Shown here piece after piece: positions 49,729 through 58,329 of a DNA stretch of 64,000 bases. The DNA comes from Sphingomonas koreensis. Its GTDB lineage: Bacteria > Pseudomonadota > Alphaproteobacteria > Sphingomonadales > Sphingomonadaceae. How positions within the stretch are numbered: the stretch's first letter is position 1; every line of letters begins with the position of its first letter. The stretch is taken from the NCBI GenBank assembly GCA_006438735.1, contig RCZF01000001.1:806001-870000 (forward strand), given 5' to 3'. The notes under the pieces were generated by a model, which was not told the DNA's origin, did no database searches, and saw only the letters and a list, made by a program, of their open reading frames with translations. Both the position numbers and the translations under genes were made by a program.

Positions 49729-51006
49729 TTAGCGCCGCACCATTTCCTTCGCCGCCACCGCCTCGGGCAGATCGGCATACCGCCCGAACTCGTTGCGCGC
49801 GATCGCCCGGTTGTGGACCTCGTCCGGCCCATCGGCGAAGCGCAGCGTCCGCATCGCCGCCCAGGCGTGCGCGAGCCCGAAATCCTGGCTCACCCCGCCG
49901 CCGCCATGCGCCTGGATCGCGTCGTCGAGGATCGACAGCGCCATGTTCGGCGCGGCGACCTTGATCATCGCGATCTCCATCTGCGCCGCCTTGTTGCCGG
50001 CCTTGTCCATCATGTCGGCGGCCTTGAGGCACAGCAGCCGCGTCATCTCGATATCGATCCGCGCCTTGGCGATGCGCTGTTCCCAGATCGAGTGATCGGC
50101 GATCCGCTTGCCGAACGCGACGCGCGTCAGAAGCCGCTTGGCCATCGCCTCGATCGCGGTTTCGGCCACGCCGATCGTGCGCATGCAATGATGGATGCGC
50201 CCCGGCCCGAGCCGGCCCTGCGCGATCTCGAACCCGCGCCCCTCGCCAAGCAGGATATTCTCCACCGGCACCTTCACGTCCTCGAGCAGCACCTCACCAT
50301 GCCCGTGCGGCGCATGGTCATAGCCATAGACCGACAGCATCCGCTCGATCGTCACGCCGGGGCTTTCCATATCGAGGATCATCATCGATTGCTGCGTGTG
50401 GCGGCTTGCCTCGGGGTTGGTCTTGCCCATCAGGATCGCGACCTTGCAGCGCGGATCGCCGACCCCCGACGACCACCACTTCCGCCCGTTTACGACATAA
50501 TAATCGCCCTGCAATTCCATCCGCGTCTGGATGTTGGTCGCGTCGGACGACGCCACCGCCGGCTCGGTCATCAGGAACGCCGATCGAATCTCGCCGTTCA
50601 TCAATGGCCGCAGCCAGCGTTCCTTCTGCTCGGCGGTTCCGTAGCGCAGCAGCACTTCCATATTGCCGGTATCGGGCGCGGAGCAATTGAAGCACTCGCT
50701 CGCCCAGCCGACCTTGCCCATTTCCTCGGCGCACAAAGCATACTCAAGGTTCGTAAGCTGCTCACCCTCGAATTCGAAACTGTCATCGACATGGGCCCGC
50801 CCGGATCGCGGCGGCATGAAGAAATTCCACAGGCCGGCGGCCTTCGCTTTGGCCTTCACGTCTTCGATCACCGGAATGACTTTCCAGCGTTCGCCGTCAT
50901 GCGCCTGGGCGTCATGTTCGGCCTGGCGGGCGCGGATTTCGCGGTCGATGAAGTCCTTCACCCGGTCACGCCAATAGGTCTGCCGATCGGTCAGCGTGAA
51001 ATCCAT
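49729..51006 (-). CDS. Acyl-CoA dehydrogenase, ACAD10/11 (LvaC) type
   Basis: 425 residues. [17 protein letters not shown] is the flavin-binding variant of this subgroup. The C-terminal region reads [17 protein letters not shown], the hallmark of ACAD10/11-like enzymes, in place of the Y-E-G-T of beta-oxidation ACADs. Relatives eliminate phosphate from 4-phosphoacyl-CoAs made by the partner kinase. It is first in the run ACAD / ADH / kinase / SDR / SDR and divergent from a double-TetR regulator 170 bases away, its likely controller. Confidence 0.9.
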   Translation of the reverse strand: MDFTLTDRQTYWRDRVKDFIDREIRARQAEHDAQAHDGERWKVIPVIEDVKAKAKAAGLWNFFMPPRSGRAHVDDSFEFEGEQLTNLEYALCAEEMGKVGWASECFNCSAPDTGNMEVLLRYGTAEQKERWLRPLMNGEIRSAFLMTEPAVASSDATNIQTRMELQGDYYVVNGRKWWSSGVGDPRCKVAILMGKTNPEASRHTQQSMMILDMESPGVTIERMLSVYGYDHAPHGHGEVLLEDVKVPVENILLGEGRGFEIAQGRLGPGRIHHCMRTIGVAETAIEAMAKRLLTRVAFGKRIADHSIWEQRIAKARIDIEMTRLLCLKAADMMDKAGNKAAQMEIAMIKVAAPNMALSILDDAIQAHGGGGVSQDFGLAHAWAAMRTLRFADGPDEVHNRAIARNEFGRYADLPEAVAAKEMVRR

Positions 51007-51144
51007 GCCTCATCCTCCACCATGCCTATTTGACGCCGGGCCTAGACCATACCGCATCTTCGGTAAAGTCGATCCGCCGCCGTTTTGCGCGCACTTGCCG
51101 CATGTTATTGCGCGGTCACGCTCCGGTCATAAAAAGTTCTGTCT

Positions 51145-51157
51145 CTTCGAACCGAAG
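51145..51157. promoter_or_regulatory. Possible operator between the ACAD run and the TetR gene
   Basis: A perfect inverted repeat CTTCG-AAC-CGAAG lies 20 bases before the TetR start in the 170-base divergent spacer. TetR-type dimers typically bind such palindromes. One site only is visible, so the assignment is tentative. Confidence 0.3.
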
Positions 51158-51176
51158 CTGATAATCTGATTTTTGG

Positions 51177-52424
51177 ATGGAGGGGCGAGTGGCGTCAGTG
51201 CGGGAAGAGATCGAGGGCGGAACCAAGCGATTCCGTGCCAAGCGCGACGCGATTCTCGCGGCCGCTGCGCAGGCGATCAACGAGCAGAGCGCGAAAGGCA
51301 TGACCTTCGCCGACGTCGCCCGCCGGGTCGGCCTCAACACCACCAGCGTGACCTATTATTTCAAGCGCAAGGACGATCTCGCCGCCGCCTGTTTCGAAAA
51401 CACGCTCGACACGCTGATGGCAATGCTCGACGAGGCGCTCGACGAGCCGAACCCCGAGGCCCGCGTCGCCCGCTATCTCGCGATCAACATGCAGCGCTTC
51501 GCCCGCATCCAGCGCGGCGAGGAGCAGGAAGTCGCCGTCCTCTCCGATCTGCGCGCGATGGAGGAGCCGTTCAAGGGCCCGCTGCTCGCCGGCTGGCGCG
51601 AGGTATTCCGTAAGACGCGGCGGCTGTGGGGCGCCGACGGCAGCAAGGCGCAGCACGATCTCTACGGCGCGCGCGCGCACGTGCTGCTCGAGAACACCTT
51701 CTGGTTGCCGGTCTGGCTCGAACGCTACGATCCCGATCAATATGGCCGCATCGAGCAGCGGCTGATGGACGTCTTCGCCCACGGCATCGCCGCACCGGGC
51801 CGCGAGTGGACTCCCGAGATGATCGATCTCGATCACGAGGAGGCCGAGCCCAGCCGCGAACAATTCCTGCGTGCCGCCACCCGGCTGATCAACGAGCTCG
51901 GCTATCGCGGCGCTTCGGTGCAGAAGATTGCCAGCGAATTGAACGTCACCAAGGGCAGTTTCTACCATCATCTGGACGCCAAGGACGATCTGGTAATCGC
52001 CTGCTACAAGCGCAGTTTCGACACCATCGCCGACGCGCAGCACCTCGCCGACGATCGCGGCGGCGATTACTGGTCTCGCCTGTCGAGCACGATCGCAACG
52101 CTGCTCGACGTGCAATTCTCCGAACGCGGGCCGCTGCTCCGCACCACCGCGCTTCACGGCCTCCCCCCGCGCGTCCGCCAGCAGATGCTCGACCGCTCGA
52201 ACCGCATCGCGCGGCGCTACGCCGGCACGATGGCCGACGGCATCGCTGAAGGCTCGATCCGCGCGATCGACCCGCTGGTGGCGGCGCAAACGCTGATGGC
52301 GCTGCAGAACGCCGCCTTCGACATGCGCAAATGGGCCAGCACCATGCCGCGCGAAAAAGCGGTGGCGATGTATGCAAGTACGCTGGCGTTCGGGCTGTTC
52401 GACGATCGGGTGCTGCACGACTGA
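51177..52424 (+). CDS. Tandem TetR-type transcriptional regulator (two TetR domains in one chain)
   Basis: 415 residues, about twice normal TetR length. The first DNA-binding domain spans about 23-70 (MTFADVARRVGLNTTSVTYY), with a helical sensor region to about 215. A second complete TetR N-domain follows at about 227-272 (ASVQKIASELNVTKGSFYHH), with its own C-terminal helices. A GTG at 51189, preceded by GGAGGGG, may be the real start; the first four residues are then dropped. One chain could act as an internal dimer or bind two operators. The likely targets are the divergent ACAD/kinase run and other acyl-CoA genes here. Confidence 0.9.
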   Translation: MEGRVASVREEIEGGTKRFRAKRDAILAAAAQAINEQSAKGMTFADVARRVGLNTTSVTYYFKRKDDLAAACFENTLDTLMAMLDEALDEPNPEARVARYLAINMQRFARIQRGEEQEVAVLSDLRAMEEPFKGPLLAGWREVFRKTRRLWGADGSKAQHDLYGARAHVLLENTFWLPVWLERYDPDQYGRIEQRLMDVFAHGIAAPGREWTPEMIDLDHEEAEPSREQFLRAATRLINELGYRGASVQKIASELNVTKGSFYHHLDAKDDLVIACYKRSFDTIADAQHLADDRGGDYWSRLSSTIATLLDVQFSERGPLLRTTALHGLPPRVRQQMLDRSNRIARRYAGTMADGIAEGSIRAIDPLVAAQTLMALQNAAFDMRKWASTMPREKAVAMYASTLAFGLFDDRVLHD

Positions 52425-52514
52425 GGTGGAACTATCCGCATCGCTTGATGCTTTGAAGTCCAGCGGCCCGCGCGCGAATCGCGTCGGTCTTACCCATTTT
52501 AAGGAACTCGGCAC

Positions 52515-53279
52515 ATGAAGACGGCAATCACGACGGCGATGACGGGCCTGGCGCTCGTCGGCCTCAGCGCCTGCTCCAAGCCTGACAACAGCACCGCTGC
52601 GGCAACCGCCAACGTCGCCGATACACCCGCATCGCCGACCGACAGCGCGATGCGCATTCGCGGCACGGCGCAGACGGTTTCGGCCGCTTCGCTGACGGTG
52701 CAGGGCTATGACGGCCAACCCGCCACGGTCTCGCTTGGTGACAAAACCGCTTATGCCTGGGTCGTGCCGTCGAGCCTGTCGACGCTGAAAAACGGCGATT
52801 TCATCGGCACCGCGACGACCGGCGACGGCGCCGATATGAAAGCGCTTGAGGTGGTGATCTTCCCCGAATCGATGCGCGGCACCGGTGAAGGACATTATGG
52901 CTGGCAGATGCCGGCCGCCGTCGCCAATGCCGATCAGCCGGGTGCCGATAGCGCCAGCGCCATGACCAACGGCACCGTCCAGGACGGCGCGATGACCAAC
53001 GGCAGTGTCCAGAATGGCGCGATGACCAACGGCACCGTCCAGAGCGGCGCCGGCGCGGCGGTTCCGGGCGGCGGAACACGTCTGACGATCGGTTACAAGG
53101 GCGGCACGGCCACCGTCATGGTGCCCGACAACGCCCCGATCGTCCGCTTCGAACCGACACAGAAGACGATGCTCGCCAAGGGTCAGAAATTATTCGTCGT
53201 CGCCGCGCCCGGTGCCGGTGGAACGCCTGCCGCGCAGTTCGTCGCGATGGGCAAGGACGGGCTGATGCCGCCGATGTGA
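52515..53279 (+). CDS. Lipoprotein with an internal three-fold decapeptide repeat, function unknown
   Basis: 254 residues. The signal peptide ends in lipobox GLSAC, so Cys20 would be lipidated. Two beta-rich segments (about 45-125 and 185-250) each look like a small OB-like domain (RIRGTAQTVSAASLTVQGYDG; RLTIGYKGGTATVMVPDN). Between them is a low-complexity linker with three copies of a ten-residue unit (AMTNG-T/S-VQ-x-G). The two domains may be an internal duplication. AAGGA precedes the ATG. No family name is recognised with confidence. Confidence 0.8.
   Translation: MKTAITTAMTGLALVGLSACSKPDNSTAAATANVADTPASPTDSAMRIRGTAQTVSAASLTVQGYDGQPATVSLGDKTAYAWVVPSSLSTLKNGDFIGTATTGDGADMKALEVVIFPESMRGTGEGHYGWQMPAAVANADQPGADSASAMTNGTVQDGAMTNGSVQNGAMTNGTVQSGAGAAVPGGGTRLTIGYKGGTATVMVPDNAPIVRFEPTQKTMLAKGQKLFVVAAPGAGGTPAAQFVAMGKDGLMPPM
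52957..53046 (+). repeat. Three tandem 30-bp units inside the lipoprotein gene
   Basis: Units at 52957-52986, 52987-53016 and 53017-53046 differ at a few positions only and encode in-frame copies of A-M-T-N-G-T/S-V-Q-D/N/S-G. Copy number may vary between strains through slippage. Confidence 0.9.
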
Positions 53280-53313
53280 TGGGCAGACGATCGGGGGCTC
53301 CTCCACGACGGCG

Positions 53314-54381
53314 TCAATATCCGTTCAACCGCGCGAAGCGCTCGCGGTGCCATGCGGCTGAGCCCCACATCGTCTCCAGCACCTGCGCGCGCTTCAAGTA
53401 AAAGCCGGCGTCATGCTCGTCGGTCATGCCGATGCCGCCGTGGAGCTGGACCATCTCGCGGCTCACGAGATGCAGCGTATCCCCGGCGAGCGCCTTGGCC
53501 AGGCTCACCGCCTGGTCGACATCCGATCGCCCGGCGTCGATCGCCTCCAGCGCGCCTTCGACCGCGGAGCGCATCAGCTCAAGCTCGGTGAACATCTTCG
53601 CCATGCGGTGCTGCAGCGCCTGAAAGGTCGACAGCGGCTGGCCGAATTGGACGCGTGTCTTGAGGTAATCATTGGTCGTCTCGAACGCATGGTTGGCGAC
53701 GCCGAGCATTTCCGCGGCAGTCGCCGCTGCGGCGAGATCGCACACCCGATCGGTCAGCGCGGCATCGCCGAGCTTGTCGGCGGCGGCACCATCGAAGCGC
53801 ACCTCGGCATGGCTACGCGCATCGACCATCCGCCGCGCGCTGCGTGTCACACCCTTGGCCGCGCCATCGACCAGATACAACCCGTCCGCCGCCGCCACGA
53901 CGAACAACCCGGCGCTATCGCCTTCCGCGACGAACGGCTTGGTCCCGGTGAGCGTGCCGCCCGTGACGGTCGCGCCGATCTTGCGATCGTGCACCGGCCC
54001 TTCGTCGATCGCCAGCGTCGCCACCACCTCGCCGCTGGCGATCCGCGGCAGCCACGCCTGCTTCTGCGCCTCGCTCCCGCCAAGCGCGATCGCCGACGCC
54101 GCCACCGCGGTCGCGGCGAGCGGCGAGGCGGTCAGCGTCCGCCCAAGTTGCTCGAGCACGAGCCCGAGCGACAGATAGCCGAATGCCGATCCGCCGAAAT
54201 CTTCGGGCACGACGATCCCGGCCCAGCCCATCTGCCCGATCTCGCTCCAGGCGGCGGCGTCATAGCCGTGCGCGGGGGCGGCGTTGCGCATCGCGCGAAA
54301 CGCGCTGACGGGCGACTCATTGTCCGCCCATTCGTGCGCCATGTCGCGCAGCATCGTCTGTTCGTCGTTGAGTGCGGCCAT
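53314..54381 (-). CDS. Acyl-CoA dehydrogenase family protein, probable non-catalytic (beta-type) partner
   Basis: 355 residues, similar in plan to the protein at 42373. The fold motifs GIVVPEDFGGSAFGY, YLKTRVQFGQPLSTFQALQH and LHGGIGMTDEHD are present. The helix-G Glu is absent (DLAAAATAAEM) and the C-terminal Glu position reads MWGSAAWH. The flavin motif EPxAGSD is replaced by LAIDEGPVHD. It follows the ACAD at 54523 on the same strand with a family A repeat between them, so the two probably form one heteromeric enzyme. Confidence 0.88.
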   Translation of the reverse strand: MAALNDEQTMLRDMAHEWADNESPVSAFRAMRNAAPAHGYDAAAWSEIGQMGWAGIVVPEDFGGSAFGYLSLGLVLEQLGRTLTASPLAATAVAASAIALGGSEAQKQAWLPRIASGEVVATLAIDEGPVHDRKIGATVTGGTLTGTKPFVAEGDSAGLFVVAAADGLYLVDGAAKGVTRSARRMVDARSHAEVRFDGAAADKLGDAALTDRVCDLAAAATAAEMLGVANHAFETTNDYLKTRVQFGQPLSTFQALQHRMAKMFTELELMRSAVEGALEAIDAGRSDVDQAVSLAKALAGDTLHLVSREMVQLHGGIGMTDEHDAGFYLKRAQVLETMWGSAAWHRERFARLNGY

Positions 54382-54404
54382 CGTAACTCGTCCTCATTTA
54401 TGCC

Positions 54405-54510
54405 GTCATGCCGGACTTGCTCCGGCATCCACCAAGCCCCGCGCGCTGCGTTCTCGGATCAAATTCCTCGCCCGGCGCTACCGTGGACCCCGGAACAAGT
54501 CCGGGGTGAC
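54405..54510. repeat. Paired palindrome, family A, between two ACAD genes
   Basis: GTCATGCCGGACTTG...CCGGCATCCACC (54405-54433) and GTGGACCCCGGAACAAG...CCGGGGTGAC (54483-54510). It has the same orientation as the copy at 13927 and occupies the spacer of an apparent two-gene operon. Confidence 0.9.
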
Positions 54511-54522
54511 GGATAGCCCGCA

Positions 54523-55743
54523 TCACTGATGATCCAGCATCCCCAGGATCCGCTTGGCGACGATGTTGTTCTGGATCTCGCTCGATCCGCCATAGATCGA
54601 CACCGCCTTGCCCCACAGCCACGTCCGCGTTTGCGCGATTTCGTCGGCGCTGAACCCCTCGCCTTCCCAGCCGAGCCCGTTCATCCCCATGATCTCGACG
54701 TTGAGTTCGGCGCGGTCCTGCGTGATCCGCGCGCCGACATTCTTCATGATCGATGTCGCCGCCGACGGCCCCTGGTTCGATTTCGCCTCGATCGCCGCGC
54801 GGCGCAGCGTCAACGCGAAGGCGCGCGCGTCCATTTCGTGCCGCACGATCCGCATCCGCAGATCCTGGTCGGCGATCCGCCCCTGATCGTCGGTCCCGCG
54901 ATATTCCTGGGCGAGGTCATGGACCGGCTTGCCGGCGAACAGCCGCCCCGCCGTCGATCCGCCGCCCGATAAATTCTGCCGCTCATGCTGCAACAGCCGC
55001 TTGCCGATCGTCCAGCCCTGCCCTTCGGCGCCGACCAGGTTCTCCTTGGGCACCTTCACGTCGGTGAAGAACGTTTCGCAGAACGGCGATTGGCCCGAAA
55101 TCAGCCGGATCGGCTTGGTTTCGACACCGGGCGAATCCATGTCGATCAGCAGGAAGCTGATGCCTTCGTGCTTCTTCGATTTGTCGGTGCGCACCAGCGC
55201 GAAGCACTTGTCCGCCCATTGCCCGCCGCTCGTCCACGTCTTCTGCCCGTTGACGAGATAATGGTCGCCGCGATCTTCGGCAAAGGTCTGCAAGCTGGCG
55301 AGATCGGACCCCGCGCCCGGCTCCGAATAGCCCTGGCACCAGCGCACCTCGCCCTTGGCGATCGCCGGGATATGCGTTTGCTTCTGCGCTTCGGAGCCAT
55401 ATTCCAGCAGCGTCGGGCCGAACATCATCACGCCCATCCCGCCGATCGGGTTCCACGCGCCCGCACGCGCCATTTCCTCGGCCAGCACGCGCGCCTCGGC
55501 GCGGCTCAGCCCGCCGCCGCCATAAGCCTTGGGCCAGGTCGGCACGCCCCAGCCCTTCTCGCCCATCGCCTTGCGCCACGCTTCCTCGTCGGCGCTAGGC
55601 TCCGACGGCCCCTCGACCGCGGACATCGCATTGTCCTTGCCTTTCAGGCTCGGCGGAAAATGGGCCGCCAGCCAGCTTCGCGCTTCGGCGCGGAACGCCT
55701 CGATCGGATCGGCCGTGCTATCGACCTCGGCAACGCTCGCCAT
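54523..55743 (-). CDS. Acyl-CoA dehydrogenase, catalytic (alpha-type) subunit
   Basis: 406 residues from MASVAEVDSTADPIEA; GGAGAG lies upstream of the ATG. GYSEPGAGSDLASLQ and NGQKTWTSGGQWADK are the flavin/substrate motifs. The probable base is helix-G Glu254 in LLQHERQ. The C-terminal equivalent of Y-E-G-T reads IYGGSSEIQNN, so the helix-G Glu must serve, as in isovaleryl- and ChsE-type enzymes. The next gene downstream is its Glu-less partner. It is divergent from the GST gene. Confidence 0.92.
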   Translation of the reverse strand: MASVAEVDSTADPIEAFRAEARSWLAAHFPPSLKGKDNAMSAVEGPSEPSADEEAWRKAMGEKGWGVPTWPKAYGGGGLSRAEARVLAEEMARAGAWNPIGGMGVMMFGPTLLEYGSEAQKQTHIPAIAKGEVRWCQGYSEPGAGSDLASLQTFAEDRGDHYLVNGQKTWTSGGQWADKCFALVRTDKSKKHEGISFLLIDMDSPGVETKPIRLISGQSPFCETFFTDVKVPKENLVGAEGQGWTIGKRLLQHERQNLSGGGSTAGRLFAGKPVHDLAQEYRGTDDQGRIADQDLRMRIVRHEMDARAFALTLRRAAIEAKSNQGPSAATSIMKNVGARITQDRAELNVEIMGMNGLGWEGEGFSADEIAQTRTWLWGKAVSIYGGSSEIQNNIVAKRILGMLDHQ

Positions 55744-56058
55744 GACATCTCTCCAGTTTCGAATCTGAATGTCGGGTATGGCTTGATGGCATCGCACACA
55801 TCGCCGCGCAGGAAAAGGGCGTCGCGCACGCTTTCCTACACGCCGGAAATATGCCATGTTCCTGGTATGTTCTTCTGTAGCTACCTTTTCCGAAGCGATA
55901 TATCGTTGGTGCGGGCTCGATAAAATTGCGCGACACCCTCCACTTTCTCCACTTCACCTCCGGCGGGGGGTCGAACAGCGAGCGGTGGCGACGCTTTTAA
56001 TCGCGCGCCTGCTTCCCCATCTCGCGCCCTCGACGACATTCGAAACAGGAGCGCACGC
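55744..56058. other. Divergent intergenic region between ACAD and GST genes
   Basis: 315 bases without a convincing gene; a 68-codon plus-strand frame ending at 56062 lacks a ribosome site and family similarity. It must hold both promoters. The one obvious element is the perfect palindrome CGATATATCG at 55896-55905, in an AT-richer patch. No clear -35/-10 pair stands out. GAAACAGGAG just before 56059 is the GST ribosome site. Confidence 0.5.
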
Positions 56059-56757
56059 ATGATCGATCTGCATTATTGGCCGACGCCGAACGGCCACAAG
56101 ATCACGATGTTTCTGGAAGAAGCCGGGATCGATTACACGATCCTGCCGGTCAACATCGGCCAAGGCGATCAGTTCAAGCCCGATTTCCTGTCGATCGCGC
56201 CCAACAACCGGATGCCGGCGATCGTTGATCACGATCCCGCGGACAATGGCGACCCGATCAGCATCTTCGAATCGGGCGCGATCCTACTCTACCTCGCTGA
56301 CAAGGTCGGGCGGTTCGCCGGTGACGATCTGCGCAGCCGCACCGAAACGATCCAGTGGCTGATGTGGCAGATGGGCGGGCTCGGCCCGATGCTCGGCCAG
56401 AACCATCATTTCAGCGGCTACGCGCCCGAGAAGATCCCCTATGCGATCGATCGCTACGTCAAGGAAACCAACCGGCTCTACGGCGTGCTCGATCGCCGGC
56501 TGGCGGGGCGCGATTTCATCACCGGCGATTATTCGATCGCGGACATGGCGAGCTATCCGTGGATCGTCCCCTACGAGCGCCAGGGCCAGGACCTCGCCGA
56601 TTTCCCCAATCTCAAGCGCTGGTTCGAAGCCGTCAAGGCGCGGCCCGCGACGATCGAGGCCTATCGCAAGGGCGAAGAAATCCGCCCCGCCGACACGCCG
56701 ATGACCGACGAGCAGAAAAAGGTGCTGTTCGGCCAGACCGCCACTACCGGCAGCTAG
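56059..56757 (+). CDS. Glutathione S-transferase family protein (YfcG/Nu-class-like disulfide reductase)
   Basis: 232 residues. The thioredoxin-like N-domain opens IDLHYWPTPNGHKITMFLEE, with TPNGxK in the position used by YfcG and Ure2p-like GSTs. The glutathione-binding RMPAIVDHD and FESGAILLYLAD follow, and the helical C-domain contains GDYSIADMASYPWI. YfcG-type enzymes reduce disulfides with GSH rather than conjugating electrophiles. It starts about 55 bases before the acyl-CoA ligase below, measured from its stop, on the same strand. Confidence 0.92.
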   Translation: MIDLHYWPTPNGHKITMFLEEAGIDYTILPVNIGQGDQFKPDFLSIAPNNRMPAIVDHDPADNGDPISIFESGAILLYLADKVGRFAGDDLRSRTETIQWLMWQMGGLGPMLGQNHHFSGYAPEKIPYAIDRYVKETNRLYGVLDRRLAGRDFITGDYSIADMASYPWIVPYERQGQDLADFPNLKRWFEAVKARPATIEAYRKGEEIRPADTPMTDEQKKVLFGQTATTGS

Positions 56758-56811
56758 CATTTTCGAACATCGCGTATGGCAATCGCGGTGCGGTTGGACT
56801 AGCCGGGGGCG

Positions 56812-58329
56812 ATGACCGCCGAGACGATGCTCGCGTCCGATTTCGCGACGCTACCCGACCTGATCCGCGCTCACGCCGCCGAACGCGGCGCGAAGCCGGC
56901 GCTGGTGATGGACGACGACGCGCTGAGTTATACCGCGCTTGATGCGCTGATGGACCGCATCGCCGCGGCGCTCCAGCGTGACGGCGTCGCCCAGCGCCAG
57001 TCGGTCGCGATCGTCGGCGCGCCGTCGATTCGCTATGCCGCGACCTTCCTCGGCGCGCTCCGCGCCGGTTGCGTCGCCACCCCGCTCGCCCCCTCGGCGA
57101 CCGACGACGCGATCGCCGCCATGATCACCGATTGCGCCGCCCCGATCGTCTTCGTCGACGAGGCGATGGCCGCGCGCCTAGCCGACCAAGCGATCGAGAC
57201 GAAGTTGGTTCGCTTCGCCGAAATCGACGCCTGGCTCGCTCCCGAAGGCGTCGCGCCGGCCCCTGTCGCCATAACCCCCGACGACCCGTTCAACATCATC
57301 TATTCCTCGGGCACCACCGGCACGCCCAAGGGCATCGTTCAGAGCCAGGCGATGCGCTGGGCGCATATTCATCGCAACGCCGGTGCCGGTTTCGGCGACG
57401 CGGTGACGATGATCGCCACCCCGCTCTATTCCAACACCACGCTCGTCTCGTTCCTGCCAACGCTCGGCTGGGGCGGCACCGCGGTGCTGATGGCGAAGTT
57501 CGATGCGCGCCATTTCCTCGAAATGGCCGAGGCGACCCGCGCCACCCACGCGATGCTGGTGCCCGTGCAATACAGCCGCATCATGGCGCTGCCCGATTTC
57601 GACGCGTTCGATCTCTCCAGCTTCCGGCTGAAGACCTGCACCAGCGCGCCTTTTTCCGCCGCGCTCAAGGCCGACGTGGTCGATCGCTGGCCCGGCGCGC
57701 TGGTCGAATATTACGGCATGACCGAGGGCGGCGGCACTTGCGCGCTGGTTGCGACCAGCTACCCCGACAAGCTCCACACCGTCGGTCGCCCGGTCGAGGG
57801 GCATGACATCCGCCTGATCGACGACGACGGCCGCGAGGTCGCGCCCGGCGAAACCGGCGAAGTCGTCGGCCGCTCGCCGGCGATGATGACCGGCTATCAT
57901 GGCCGCGGCGCGGCGACCCGCGACAGCGAATGGTATGACGCCGAGGGCAATCGCTTCATCCGCCACGGCGACATCGGCCGCTTCGACGAAGACGGCTTCC
58001 TGATCCTGATGGACCGCAAGAAGGATTTGATCATCTCGGGCGGGTTCAACGTCTATCCGTCCGATCTCGAAGCCGTGCTGGCGCAGCATCCGTCGGTCGC
58101 CGATTGCGCGGTGATCGGCGTACCATCGGCGGCATGGGGCGAAACGCCGGTCGGCTTCTATGTCGCGCGCGGCGATGCCGATACCGACGCGATCCTCGCC
58201 GAAACCAACGCCCGGCTCGGCAAGACCCAGCGCCTGGCCGCGCTCCACCGCGTATTCGATCTGCCGCGCAGCGCGATCGGCAAGGTGCTCAAGCGCGAAC
58301 TGCGCGACCGGTTGGTGGAAATCGCATGA
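56812..58329 (+). CDS. AMP-dependent acyl-CoA synthetase
   Basis: 505 residues. The P-loop IIYSSGTTGTPKGIV, the EYYGMTEGGG motif, HGDIGRFDEDGFLILMDRKK and C-terminal PRSAIGKVLKREL (catalytic Lys) are intact. It activates a carboxylic acid as its CoA thioester. It shares an ATGA overlap with the thioesterase gene downstream, an unusual pairing of opposite activities that suggests proofreading or control of the acyl-CoA pool. Confidence 0.93.
   Translation: MTAETMLASDFATLPDLIRAHAAERGAKPALVMDDDALSYTALDALMDRIAAALQRDGVAQRQSVAIVGAPSIRYAATFLGALRAGCVATPLAPSATDDAIAAMITDCAAPIVFVDEAMAARLADQAIETKLVRFAEIDAWLAPEGVAPAPVAITPDDPFNIIYSSGTTGTPKGIVQSQAMRWAHIHRNAGAGFGDAVTMIATPLYSNTTLVSFLPTLGWGGTAVLMAKFDARHFLEMAEATRATHAMLVPVQYSRIMALPDFDAFDLSSFRLKTCTSAPFSAALKADVVDRWPGALVEYYGMTEGGGTCALVATSYPDKLHTVGRPVEGHDIRLIDDDGREVAPGETGEVVGRSPAMMTGYHGRGAATRDSEWYDAEGNRFIRHGDIGRFDEDGFLILMDRKKDLIISGGFNVYPSDLEAVLAQHPSVADCAVIGVPSAAWGETPVGFYVARGDADTDAILAETNARLGKTQRLAALHRVFDLPRSAIGKVLKRELRDRLVEIA

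Noticed and set aside
52957-53046. Regular 30-bp repeats considered as a CRISPR array
   Set aside because: The units are contiguous, with no spacers, and encode an in-frame peptide repeat within a lipoprotein gene; no cas genes are near.
55856-56062. 68-codon frame upstream of the GST gene
   Set aside because: No ribosome site, no similarity, and it overlaps the GST start and its ribosome-binding region.
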